Assembly: GCA_019914945.1 (NCBI GenBank)
Contig: CM034099.1
Coordinates: forward strand, 5,580,001 to 5,644,000
DNA: 64,000 nucleotides
Reading direction: 5' to 3'
From: Typha latifolia
Lineage: Eukaryota > Streptophyta > Magnoliopsida > Poales > Typhaceae
Shown here: positions 13,101 to 24,624 of the stretch, piece by piece
Layout: each line of letters begins with the position of its first letter
Numbering within the stretch: the first letter of the stretch is position 1
Notes under the pieces: model-generated
The model's database searches: none
Told to the model about the DNA's origin: nothing
Seen by the model: the letters and a program-made list of their open reading frames with translations, nothing else
Translations under genes and position numbers: made by a program

Positions 13101-13824
13101 CCCTCCCAAAAAAATGCATGTCCTTTACTTCAGAATTCCTATCTGATCTCTGCCCTATGGCAGCACTGGCAATCTGTATTTCTTGTCATGAATTGGGAAG
13201 TGATATTAAGTTATTAACAATATAATGTTCTTCTTGTTGCCAGTCCTCCTCCATTCATAAATATCATCATTTGTAGTCTGTGAATGTTCCATGTGATTTC
13301 TCTTGTGGCCCTATAAGTGTCTGCCGCAGCCCTTAGGCCAGCTATAGTTAATAATGGCATTCTGATATTTGGATTTCAGAGTGTACTATAGTGTTCTCTT
13401 TCTGGAATACAGTACTAGTGTCGTTTGATTGTGAGGCTCCGGCGACTGTTGGTAGTTGGTGGTGTTATATCTCATTACATCCTTTCTATTCTTTATGGTT
13501 AAATTAAATGTTAAAGCACTTAATGATTCTGCAACTGTAAGATATCTCAGTAACAAAGTGCATTTAACTATTCTAACTCTGCTATCTGCTTGGGGTAAAT
13601 AAACATTGTACTGGGTTTATCTTTGTTTTATGAGATGCAAAGCAGGAGAATCTTTCTCAATTGTTAATAATAACACTGATCTATTTTGCAGAGCAAATGC
13701 TCAGCAGCCAAAACTCTTTGTGGGAATGATTCTGATCCTTATCTTTGCTGAAGCGCTTGCCCTGTATGGCCTGATTGTTGGGATCATCCTCTCCTCACGT
13801 GCAGGCCAATCAAGAGCAGACTAG
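10175..13824 (+). CDS. VHA-c: V-type proton ATPase 16-kDa proteolipid subunit c
   Basis: Exons 10175-10250, 10335-10620 and 13692-13824 join in phase to give 164 residues, the usual length. The product is the c subunit of the membrane V0 ring, which carries protons across the tonoplast and endomembranes. Four hydrophobic helices are visible. Helix 4 carries the proton-binding glutamate (Glu141 in [11 protein letters not shown]). The glycine-rich helix 1 and the YGTAKSGVG segment are intact, and the sequence appears essentially canonical. Exon 1 ends within the Cys26 codon and exon 2 within the Arg121 codon. The second intron is about 3.07 kb, large for this small gene. The start is the only sensible ATG and gives the family N-terminus. 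Confidence 0.97.
10621..13691 (+). other. Large second intron of VHA-c
   Basis: About 3 kb of AT-rich intron. A minus-strand open frame at 12694-12909 is hydrophobic but has no recognisable family and is probably chance. No transposon ends or tandem repeats were identified. Confidence 0.6.
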
Positions 13825-15023
13825 CGGGGTTCTTGTTATCTTCTTGTGTTCTCTATTTACATTTTGTATCAATATTCACAATTTTTTGGGCAGTTCTTCT
13901 ATTCTGTGCATTGATCCTTCTGAGATCCATGGAAGTTGCTAATTATCTTGTGTGCAAATAAGGATCGTCAATCTGTAACTCTTCATGGTCTTTAGATTTT
14001 GTAATAGTTGTCGTAATTTGATGGGCCGTATTTATTTTTATTACCTCCTCTTTTCTCACTTAGGTATGGGAGTTTTTTTATTGAGTTCAGTTTCTGAAGT
14101 TTGAGAGGAGTAATTTTGAGCCGGAACAACTAAGTTGACTTTGTAATGGTTAGGGGGGCGAAGTTCTTCCCATTCAGTAGTAGTCTAGTAGACGTAATAA
14201 TTGTCCAATTACCCTCAACTTACACCCTAACATTTAATTGATACATAATATAATACCATAACCTTCAAGTTAACTGAATTATGAAATTAAATTAAGCTCC
14301 CCAAATAGTTTGAAGAAGGAAAACATCAATTTTAACAAAATAGAAATAAATTAGGTCTCAAAAATATTAAACTCAGATCCAAATTCTGAATCTAAATTTA
14401 TTTTTATTTGAATTCAAATGTCATATTAATATTAAAGGAGTGAGACAAGAGTAACTTCGAAAATATAAACATATCCTTTTTAATCAAAATAGTCTGTGTC
14501 TATTATCATTACCTTTACTCCATAAATAGAGCAGAGATAACAAAAAAAATTACAAGATAATTAGTTATCTGAATGTTAGGTGTAACAAAATCTAGGAGAA
14601 TATTCAGGATTTTATTACTTACAAGTTAGAGATGATAGATGACTTGGACTATTAAAAATGAAATAAGGTAAGGTTTAATATTTTTAGCAAATAGAGATCT
14701 CTATTAATAAAAATAAAAACAGAGGGTTTTAATTGTAATATAGACAAATGTCGGGGGTATATATAAATTCTAGGCATCTTTGATTTCGGCTTTAAGCTTT
14801 CTAGGCCTTGGACGCAAATGTTTGAAAAGGGAGTTTATGGCCCATTGGGCCGAAAACAAGACTCTTGTTTTAAACTCATCTATCCGCGTCCTTCTAGCTT
14901 TGCGCAATGAGAATGCAGCACACGGATCGTGTTTTTTCTTTAACGCAATCCTACCCGTCCGATTCTATCCCTCTTGTCTACCCCATAAAAAAAAAACCGC
15001 ACGTTTCACGTCTCTCGACTGCT
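13825..15023. other. VHA-c 3' UTR, intergenic DNA and H3.3 promoter
   Basis: The first few hundred bases are T-rich 3' UTR-like DNA, followed by AT-rich intergenic DNA to about 14760. From there the composition becomes more mixed toward the histone promoter. No other gene was seen. Confidence 0.5.
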
Positions 15024-15031
15024 TATAAATA
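15024..15031 (+). promoter_or_regulatory. TATA box of histone H3.3
   Basis: TATAAATA about 95 bp before the ATG at 15126, a good distance for a transcription start near 15055. Confidence 0.7.
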
Positions 15032-15087
15032 CCCCTTCAAACTAGTTCTTCCCCCAATTCTGTTCCCTTCTCTTTAATCTGAAATTT

Positions 15088-15096
15088 AAACCCTAA
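15088..15096 (+). promoter_or_regulatory. Telo-box in the H3.3 leader
   Basis: AAACCCTAA lies 30 bp before the ATG. The motif is frequent in plant histone and ribosomal protein genes. Confidence 0.55.
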
Positions 15097-15125
15097 CTCC
15101 TTGACTTCTTCTCTTCACATCTACC

Positions 15126-15635
<510 letters not shown>

Positions 15636-16640
15636 ATTTCTCTATAGAGTTATTCTTCTAGGATTTCGAGTTTTCTCTTCCTCGTTATTGTTCCTGTAGC
15701 GGTTGTTTTTTGTTCAGGGGTTTTAGTTTGTAAATTTTGCAACAGGATGGTGATATCAGGAATTATGAAGTTATACTGTTACTATCTCTGCTATTATTTC
15801 TAGTAACATTTTTGAAGATTTGGGTCAACTTTGATTTTAATTAAAGTTTAAAGCTGTAATTTTGGTAAATTTGGCGATGATTATAAATAAACTAATGAGA
15901 AAGTCTTAGGGAGACTGCCAAGAGTTGCGATTCAGTATAAATGTAGGGTAATATTACACTTCCACCCCTTTCAGTAGGGTGATAATATTATCGCGTTTGG
16001 TCTAATGGTCAATGTCACGTGTTCGTCCACGATTATGCAAGAGCTTACCGAATTATTGTTTATATTTCGTACGATTGGTAATATGATGTTGAGTAAACAT
16101 ATTCATGCGTACGTTATTGTCGAAGAACCCCTACATGGACCTCGCCAGGGAGGGTTACAGATAACGAACGTACATGTTTTTTGTTTCTCTGTCTCCCTTC
16201 AGTTAATTCTATTTCAAAATGCAATTGATGATAATTACATCTCGATCTAATTAAATTTTTTCACATATTTCGTGATGCACTTTCGGTTACTTATTAGATA
16301 GATATGTTTTCTAATTATAATTTTAAGCTCTCTCGAAATTATTCTACTTATAATTTATAAAAAAAGGGTGAGCAAGGTTGAAAATAAAATAGTTATTTAA
16401 TAATTTTTTGTTAATACTATGGAAAAGGATGAGATATTTTTTAAGTTTAGAAGACTGCCGTGTAAAAGAAAAGAAAAAATTATAAGGTGCATATAGAAAT
16501 AGGGGTGTTAGTGTAATTATATATTTATATATATATTTTTGAGTATCTTTTAACCCTTGGATAACTTTGTCAACTCAGTGTCCTTTTGTGTCAAGAATTA
16601 ATCTAAGACCACAGTTACTTCCGAAATTAAGAGGCAGGAA
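15636..16640. other. H3.3 3' UTR and AT-rich intergenic region
   Basis: Downstream UTR to about 15800, then AT-rich DNA. A short frame at 16005-16250 has no recognisable similarity. Nothing further was seen until the GA-rich leader of the next gene. Confidence 0.5.
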
Positions 16641-16823
16641 GCTTGGGCCCACATCCTTCGGGAGAACGAGTAGAAGGAAAGGGAGAGGGGAGTCCTCCAT
16701 CCCCCAAATCTAGAGGCTAATCGCAATGAGCAGAAGAGAGCAAGCCGAAGGGGAAGAGGCGGAAGAGAGCGAAAGGAGGATTCTTTAGGGCTTTGCTCTT
16801 TCCTCTGCTTCTCCCCTCTAAAG
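16640..16823 (+). promoter_or_regulatory. Probable non-coding first exon of the BPC gene, GA-rich
   Basis: This purine-rich stretch ends in a good donor (AAG|GTGAGAG, exon end 16823). It has repeated GAGAG and GAAGAG blocks between about 16670 and 16790. No protein gene starts here, and the next coding exon on this strand is the first BPC exon at 20409. Long 5'-UTR introns are usual in this family. The exon start is a guess. Confidence 0.5.
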
Positions 16824-17220
16824 GTGAGAGATTTCCATTGTCTAATAGTCCTTTTAGTTGCTTATCTCTCGGATCAGTTTTGGATTGGAATCTTCTGTCG
16901 ATTTTTAAGATTTACGTTGGTTGGGATTTCGTTTTTGGTGTTGGAAAAATCTATCCTTTTTGCCTGTGTTCGTGAGGTAATCGGGAGCATCAGTTTTCAT
17001 GTGTACTCCGGTTCTTGGATGCAACTTGAAGTGAAAAGAGGATACGGAGTTGTTGATATGATTCTGGTTTGGTTTTGGGTGGGGTAACAATTATAACATT
17101 GTTGAGTGCACTTCTTGATGTGAGAGTTTTTAGTCAGAATCATGTCATCCTTGTTCTTATGATGCTTTTAACATGATTACCGATGTTCACTCTGAATCTA
17201 AGTGCTAGTTAATGGCCAAA

Positions 17221-18511
17221 GTTACCTATTTTTTGCATGCAGTTTACTGGCAAGCAGGATAGATTGATCACTAACTTTTGGAATGCTTATTTTGGATCAT
17301 GATATTGCTTTAGATGAAACAATATAAAAGGGAAGGTATAGCCATATAGGAACAAATTCAATTGATTACTAAATTGAGGACTTGACGACGTATTTGATGT
17401 TTGAAGCAAATAAAAGACTTACAACAGTGAAATAAGATGCAAAAAAAGTTGCCTACATTTTGCATGCATTCTACTGGGCAGCAGGATAGATTTATCACTA
17501 GTGCCTGAAAGGCTTATTTTGGATTTTGATCATGGTTTAGATGAAAGAGTATTAAAGGGGAAGGTATTGGATGAATTTAGTTAATCACCGACGCAAGGAT
17601 AAATGACCTGACTTATATATTTAATGTTTGGAGCAGATAAAAGACATACAACACCGAAATAAGATGCGAAAAAGTTACCTACGTTTTGCATGCACTCTAT
17701 TAGGCAGCAAGATAGATTGATCACTAGTGTTTGAAAGGCTTATTTTGGATCATGATTGATGGTCGTGCCGATTCCCAGTCGATATAGGGTATTTAGGTGT
17801 CTTTGACACGACAATTCTTAATTCTTTATTTGAATATATGTATTAAACTCTACAATACAGTTTTTTATCCTTAGATTATTTTTATAAATAATCTATTTTA
17901 TAAAAGATATAGCAATAATCAGGTAGAAAGTAGAAACATGATTCAATACATAATATGATTGAATACATCCATTAATTTCTAATAGTTTAATAATTAAAAT
18001 TAAAATTTAGTCGAATGCAGTTAATATAGAATGTTCTTATATCAATTTTGACCCAATTTGAATGAATTTGATATTAATTTTGAATTTTAAAAAATATTTG
18101 GAAAAAAAATTGGGGGAAAAAAATCAAATTTGCCCTTTGATTCCTACATTTTAAAAGGCATTTCATAGATTAACTTTAAACTGGATTTATGTAAAATGAC
18201 CCTTATAAATAATAGATCTAGTAATATTGAGTTAAATATATCAGTTGTATATTCCAAATTAGTTTGTCAAGTGTAACACAAAAATAAACTAAAAGTAAAC
18301 CCTGTATCGACATGGCACAAGTTGGTATGCCTCAGCATGGCACCGTGCCATTGATGCCTATCATCATTAGTTTAGATGAAAGAATATAAAAGGAGAAGGC
18401 ATCAAGATGAATTCAGTTAATCACCGATGTAAGGAAAAATGACTTGGCATAGATATTTAATGTTTGAAGCAAACAAAAGACATGCAACAACAAAATAAGA
18501 TTCAAAAAGGA
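17221..18511 (+). repeat. Three tandem copies of a ~226-bp repeat, third copy interrupted
   Basis: Copies start at 17221, 17448 and 17674, each opening with a GTTACCTA-like stretch, TTTTGCATGCA and the block GGATAGATTGATCACTA. Copy 3 runs to about 17756, breaks off, and resumes at about 18368 with TTTAGATGAAAGAATATAAAAG, ending near 18511. It lies inside the probable BPC 5'-UTR intron. The copies are diverged by roughly one base in eight by eye. Confidence 0.85.
17757..18359. mobile_element. Non-autonomous TIR-like insertion nested in the tandem repeat
   Basis: About 600 bp absent from repeat copies 1 and 2. Both ends are GC-richer than the AT-rich middle. The ends share inverted blocks of the form GTGCC then GTCGATA(T/C)AGGGT, the left from about 17764 and the right at about 18298-18322. 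The flanks ATCATGAT (17749-17756) and ATCATCAT (18360-18367) could be an 8-bp target duplication with one mismatch. No coding frame. The superfamily is not certain. Confidence 0.6.
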
Positions 18512-20406
18512 GATTGTTGGCCTCAAGCATTTTTAGGAATTACCCAGGATCCAGGAGGACCTTACACCCTGGCCTCCTAACTCGATGAAAAAAGATGAGA
18601 AACTAATGTGGCAGCTGCAGTATGTGGTGCATAACTGCATATGCCTTCCAGGTTATGTAGATTAAGCAAATCTGGACTTATTAAATATGAAAGAAAAGAA
18701 CTTGGAAACATAAAATAACATTCACAAAAGAATCAAGAGGAAATACGGCAATACATATGCTTTTTTAGGGCTTAGTATTCACCTTGAAGTTTCGAATTTG
18801 CTAATGCTACAATTATGCTAACTATGATGGGGTCAGTCAGAATGCCATGGGCCAGATTTAGAAGGTTAAATATCCAAGTGATTAGATATGTAGCCAGTTA
18901 TATGCCATGCCTATTTTGGTATCTAGTTATATTGTACTTATGTTACCCAGTTGCTTATGTACTCCAATATGAAGTCTGACTACACATGGCTTCATCTCCA
19001 TGCTTGATACAGTGCGACCAAGGGACCAGGTGCACATGTGTGTCCATAGCCAATCATTAATGTGCCTGAACCACATTTTAGACCCTGAAAGGAAAGGATT
19101 TATTCTGTTAACATAACAAAACCATAGCCTATCAAGGAAGAAGTTGGGCAATATGAAAGCCCTTACCAATATTATGTTGAGCCAATACGACCTCACCTTG
19201 CTCCCAAGTAACCGTGTTGCAACACCACAATGCTTGGAGCTACTCCCCATGGCGATGCATAATCATTAAAATTCATCAAAGGGCTTGATGAGTTCATGTG
19301 TCTTGATAGATTCTTATGACCATTGTACTCTGTGTTGTCCAAGTAATTTTCTGTTTGAATGCATGACTGACTATTGGCCTTCTATATTGATGACTGATTA
19401 TTTTACTGCATCCAAATGAATTAAGGCCTAAATTTAAATGTGCAGGCACTAGCTCCGAACTGTTGGGAGTTGAAACTTTCAAAATTATCAAAACAATACC
19501 CCATTTCTACTAGGATATATGAAATCAAGACCTGGTATATCAATATGCTGGTTTGACCCAGGATATCATCAAATTACTTCCCTGGGATGGATGTGTAGCT
19601 ATATTCAAGTAAAAGGGTTTTTAGAACTGTTAGTCATCCTATACCTATTTTGTGTCTCAAGTTGGTTTTTGTGAGATACGACTATATGACATCTCAATCC
19701 AAACAACAGGGACATTATCATTTTTATACATCCATGCTAATTTTTCCAGTAATTAGGTCCATCTGTTGTTTCTTACATTTTTACTTATAGTCTACTACAA
19801 TTCTAGCTTCTGGACACATAAAGGTCCCTTCATATGTTAAAGAATAAGCAAATTTTTTCCTTTGCTTCACTATTAAAGATAAAAAAGATGGGGACTTTTG
19901 TATCTTGACTGTTGAGTCAGACTATATCATTTATGTTGAATATACCCTTTCCAGGTACTGAGAAACTTAATTGTTTTTTTTTAAATTTTGTTTTCTGGTA
20001 GTTTTTTATGCCATAAACTATGGAGATCTTTGGTCTGAACTCTGAACATGTTCTTGGTCCCACCAAGGCACCAACTTACTTGCTTTCTTCCATAAGGGAT
20101 TATTTACAATACTTCTGTTGTTTATGTCTTGCTAAAAGGAGCTTTATGTATCACTGTGATCAATTTATTGAATGCTATCTATCCAATACAAGTCACGTGC
20201 TCAAAAATTTGAACCTTATGTCTTGACTTTTCTGCTGAAACTGATCTTGCCATGGTTCAGACTTTAACCTCTTTCCTCCTTTTTATGGATGCTATTATTA
20301 TATATTTAACATTATAAAGATCCTTTCTTATTCTCTATTAATGATCTTGTTATGGATCTAAAGCAGTGTAAGGATTCCCATCTTTTATTGCTGAAAGCAA
20401 ATGTAG

Positions 20407-22524
20407 ATATGGATGAAAGCAGAGACACGGAAACTGGGAGACAGAGGCCTGACCAGTACAAATCAGTTCATGCTCAGGTATGTAGAGTGTATGATTGAAA
20501 AATCTGCTTTGTTTACTGTTTATAGTGTTTACCATAGCCTTTTAACATTTGGACATGTAAGCATAATCATGATGAAGCCTTAGACTATCCATCAATGCTG
20601 CTTCTATGCTATTCTGATAAAAGTTTTACTTACGGTCATATTTTTTCTAAGATGACATCCTTAAATTGAGTTCCTGCCCATTTAAGCATTCATTGGCCAA
20701 ATGAGTTGTTGCTCGCCTACATGAAATTCTCAACCATAGTTATTGTTCTGTCCTTGATTGCTTTCTTATACCGGTCGCCTCAAATCATTACTTTAAAAAA
20801 CTTGTCATTTAGTCTCCTTTCCATTGTTTTACTATGTCCACCTTAACATTCTTGTTCCTTCTTTGCCATCACATCCCGCACTTTTGATATGGTGACTTTT
20901 GTGAACTTTAATTGGACAACTATTTAGAGGAGTCAATAACTAAGCGATGATTATTCCATGATTATTCCAAAGGATCAGTTCCATAACATCAGTAGTAGTA
21001 ATGTGAAAGTTTTTATTTAATGGTTTCGGAACTCAACAGCAGGTAATGCTAATAGAAGAAACCACTATCAAATTCTCATAATTAACGGTCTAACAGTAGA
21101 GCTAAGAGGGAGAACTAGCCATGGCAACACCAAAGATTGATCAAGACTGGAAGTCACCGACAAAAAAGACTAGAGTCCGTCCTAAGGTCATCTCATTGTC
21201 CAAATATGACAAAGAACATATCATAGGTCTTTGAATCTAAGGACATCCAGAAAAGGAGATCATCCACATGACCTGTGTCATTTACTCATTTTCTATAAGT
21301 TTGACATGAGGTAATAGAGCCTCTCACTTCCTTGGAGCCCTTTTATCTTTAAAATTGTGCTTTAAAAGTTTAAATGACCTTGTATTGTTGGGAGTTGGGA
21401 CAAGGCTTGAATGATGACAACGAGAAGGAGGCTTCCCTGCAGCCCTGCACGTCTAGATTTCTTATAATGTTCACTAATGCAGTTCTGTGAAAGATAAAGA
21501 TAGAAGAACTTTAATCTCCTAGTTGGATTTCTTCTTTGTTGTTACTAATTGTAGTATGACATTATAGTGGATGATGCCTCAGAATCAGATGAAGGACCAT
21601 CACACTATGAAACTAATTGCCCTTATGACTGAGCGTAACAATGCCATCCAAGAGCGCAACCTGGCCATCTCTGAGAAGAAAGCTGCTTTGGCTGAGCGAG
21701 ACATGGCAACCATGCAACGTGATGCTGCAATAGCTGAGCGAGATAGCGCCATAATGGAACGTGACAATGCCCTTGCGGCCCTTGACCTCGCCCGTCAGAA
21801 TGGAATGAATACAAATGGCGGACATGGGTGTCCGCCTGGGTGCACTGCTCCCCGTGGGATAAAGCACATCCACCACCACAACCACCTTTCACATGTTTCG
21901 CCGCCCCAATTATCAGATGCTCCATATGATCATGCAAGAGAGATGCACATTATGGAAGCATATCCAATATCAACAGCCTCAGAGAACGATGTGAAAGTCC
22001 GAAAGGCTAAGCGGCCAAGAAAGGAGAAGAAATCCCAAGCTGCTCCATTGAAGAAGACAGTGAAGACACAAAGGAAAAGCAAGAAGGTTGGTGTTGAACA
22101 GGTCACAATTGCGAGAACCCACGCTGAGTGGCATGATCAGGGTGCGCTCAGAGGTGGGGAAGATCTGAACAAGGTTTCAAAGCAGGAATGGAAGGACCAG
22201 GACCTGGGATTGAACCAGGTTACATTTGATGAGTTGACCATGCCTGTGCCTGTCTGTTCATGCACAGGGAAGTTTCAGCAGTGCTACAAGTGGGGAAATG
22301 GTGGGTGGCAGTCTGCTTGCTGCACCACAACATTGTCTATGTACCCACTTCCAGTTATGCCCAATAAGCGCCATGCCCGTATGGGAGGGAGAAAGATGAG
22401 CGGTAGTGTCTTTGTGAGGCTGCTCAGCCGGCTGGCTGCAGAGGGCCATGATCTATCAATGCCGGTGGACCTCAAGGACCACTGGGCCAAACATGGAACT
22501 AATCGCTACATCACCATTAAGTGA
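20407..22524 (+). CDS. BBR/BPC (BASIC PENTACYSTEINE) GAGA-binding transcription factor, class II type
   Basis: Coding exons 20409-20477 and 21568-22524 give 341 residues; the exon probably begins at 20407 after an AG. The N-terminus resembles BPC4/BPC6-type proteins. Residues about 42-99 form the alanine-rich zipper of repeated AERD/AIxERD units, a dimerising coiled coil. Basic nuclear-localisation stretches lie at about 167-196. The C-terminal DNA-binding domain has the five conserved cysteines at 253, 255, 262, 274 and 275 and ends in the family-typical [16 protein letters not shown] proteins bind GA-rich repeats and recruit Polycomb and other regulators in the nucleus. The coding intron is 1.09 kb. 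The upstream intron, if the exon near 16823 belongs here, is about 3.6 kb. The GA-rich leader could be a self-target. Confidence 0.96.
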
Positions 22525-24624
22525 TGCGAAATGGTTTACCTGAGTATACTCTTTGAAAGCAGTGGAATAGGTTACAAGGATCCATTCGGTGTTATTACTG
22601 TTAGGCTACTTTCCACTGTTTCATGCTCTGATGAGAAATTGAATAGAGATATCAAGATCTGTCTATGGTGAAGCTGGGTAGCATTTAGAATGTTCAGGTG
22701 GTTATGAACTTTTGAGTGTGAATATTTTGTATTATCTACCCCCGGAACGAAAGCTTAGAAATGGAACAGACTCTTATTACAAAATTTCAACAGCTCTCCT
22801 TTGTTTATTTGTTTTTTCTTTCTTTCATAGATTATTCTCTAGACTTTCATGGCTTTGTAGTGTGCTCATTCATCATCTCTAGACAGAACTCTTTTTTGGT
22901 AGATGGGTAATTCTATAACCTTCTTTTCCTTCAATGATGAACTTATAAGGTAGTTGTAGATACTGGCGTTTTATTACATTTATAAGAATGATACTACTAT
23001 ACAATAATACTATGTTTGGATTTGGTTTAGGCCTAATTTTAAATTAATTTGGTGAGCAGTAAACTGGTTTAGTCTTTAAATAATAGTTTATCTTAAAATT
23101 AGTTTAGGGCAATCTACTTAAGCCAATTATTCTCTCATCTCTTCTTCCATCTAATATTTTATATTTACCAATAAAATTTAATTACCATTTTGCAATGACT
23201 TATCATTTCAACTATTCTCTTCTTTCTCCTTATCTATTCATTATAAAAATATTTTAATTATTTGACAAAATATCTCCTAAATTTATCACGTTTTATGTCA
23301 CATTAAGTGTAAACATAACACCACTAAATTAGTTTATCCTAAACAGATTTAAGTTACCTTATCTAAGTTAAAAAGGAAAAATAAGCACAGTAACTAAATT
23401 AAAAAAAATTATACCACATCCAAACACCATCCCTTATCAACTTTTTTTTTTTTTTTTTTTTTGCTACCTGGTTTGCTAACAGTTATTGGGTCCATCTTAT
23501 CAGCATAAAATATTAAAACTATATATCAAATTTATGAACATAGATTCGGATAAGATTCTTTAACCAATATCTACATACGCCTGAGACTAATTTTCTTCCG
23601 ATCCAACAAGTAGAGATTACATTTTTAGCCCCCAGAAATTCTGGCTTAAAGGGCATCTCTTTCTCTCCGCACGTCACGTTGCATGAGAAGTGAGAACGTG
23701 CTCCCCATTCGGCCGTCCATTCCGTGACGTCAGACGACGATATCTCCCCGGACACCGAGGCGCCGACAATCCCCGAAATTTTCTTTTTTATTTTATTATT
23801 TTCCATATTCCAAACCTTTTTTTTTTTAAATCTCGTGTGACGTGTCAGTAATGCGGTGAAGGCTATCTATCGTCCTTGGACACTTCCTATCATGGGCAAC
23901 TCAAATCTCGTCCGTCGGATTCTGAGACTCGTCTCATCAAATCTGGGAAGCAATTAATGTGGTGCAATTTCTATCCCCTAAATCCCAACCTTTACATTAT
24001 TGGTGATTAGTCTCAAATCGCAATAATGTTGTTTCCAAAGATAACCCAAACGATTAATTTATAAACGTAAACATATGCACACCTTTTATACACTAATCAC
24101 GTTTTCCCCCTCACGGCCGTTGTCCGTTGAGGGTAAAATAGTCATTTAGCTAAAAGTAGAGCCGAGATAAGATACCAATTGAATGCAATTAAGAAGGTCA
24201 ATGCGGGGAGAGGAGTCACGAAATTAAATACCTTTGGAATTCACGCGAAATGAAATCCGCACTTAAATCCACGCATATTTTCCTGAATCGATGCGCTTTG
24301 TCCGTAGAAATTTCTTACAGGCCGTGTACGTATGATTAACGAGCCAATATTATGCTGCCAAGTATTCGGATCCGCAGGAAACTCCTGAGTCAATGCTGCA
24401 GCCAATCCACTGACATGAGAGTAGAAGAGGGAAAGAGATGGGAGTAATCACACAGAGACAGAGGAGAGAGGAGGGAGGAGGAGGGAGGCTTCCATCTCTT
24501 CGTCCGCTCCGCCGAAAACCCACCTCCACACTTGGCACCCACTCGGTTACCCCCTAATCTCCGCCGGCATTCCCTCACAAATCACGGCCGGTCACATCCC
24601 AACCGTCCAAAACAAAGTCCACTA
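22525..24624. other. BPC 3' UTR, AT-rich intergenic DNA and bZIP promoter
   Basis: UTR-like to about 22800, then AT-rich DNA with a T run at about 23440-23462. A GC-richer block at about 23640-23790 contains a palindromic bZIP site. The last 150 bp before 24625 are GA/CT-rich leader. No independent gene is supported. Confidence 0.5.
23725..23732. promoter_or_regulatory. Palindromic TGACGTCA bZIP site
   Basis: A perfect TGACGTCA about 0.9 kb upstream of the bZIP ATG, with a second TGACGTG near 23838. Such sites are bound by bZIP dimers. Group I bZIPs prefer other elements as well, so self-binding is only a possibility. Confidence 0.4.

Noticed and set aside
15949..15957. TAATATTAC, the nonamer of geminivirus replication origins
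   Set aside because: Nine AT-rich bases are expected by chance in this composition. There is no convincing stem-loop and no Rep-like coding sequence nearby.
21613..21937. Two minus-strand frames opposite the BPC gene
   Set aside because: They mirror the repetitive alanine-zipper coding region and have no independent support.
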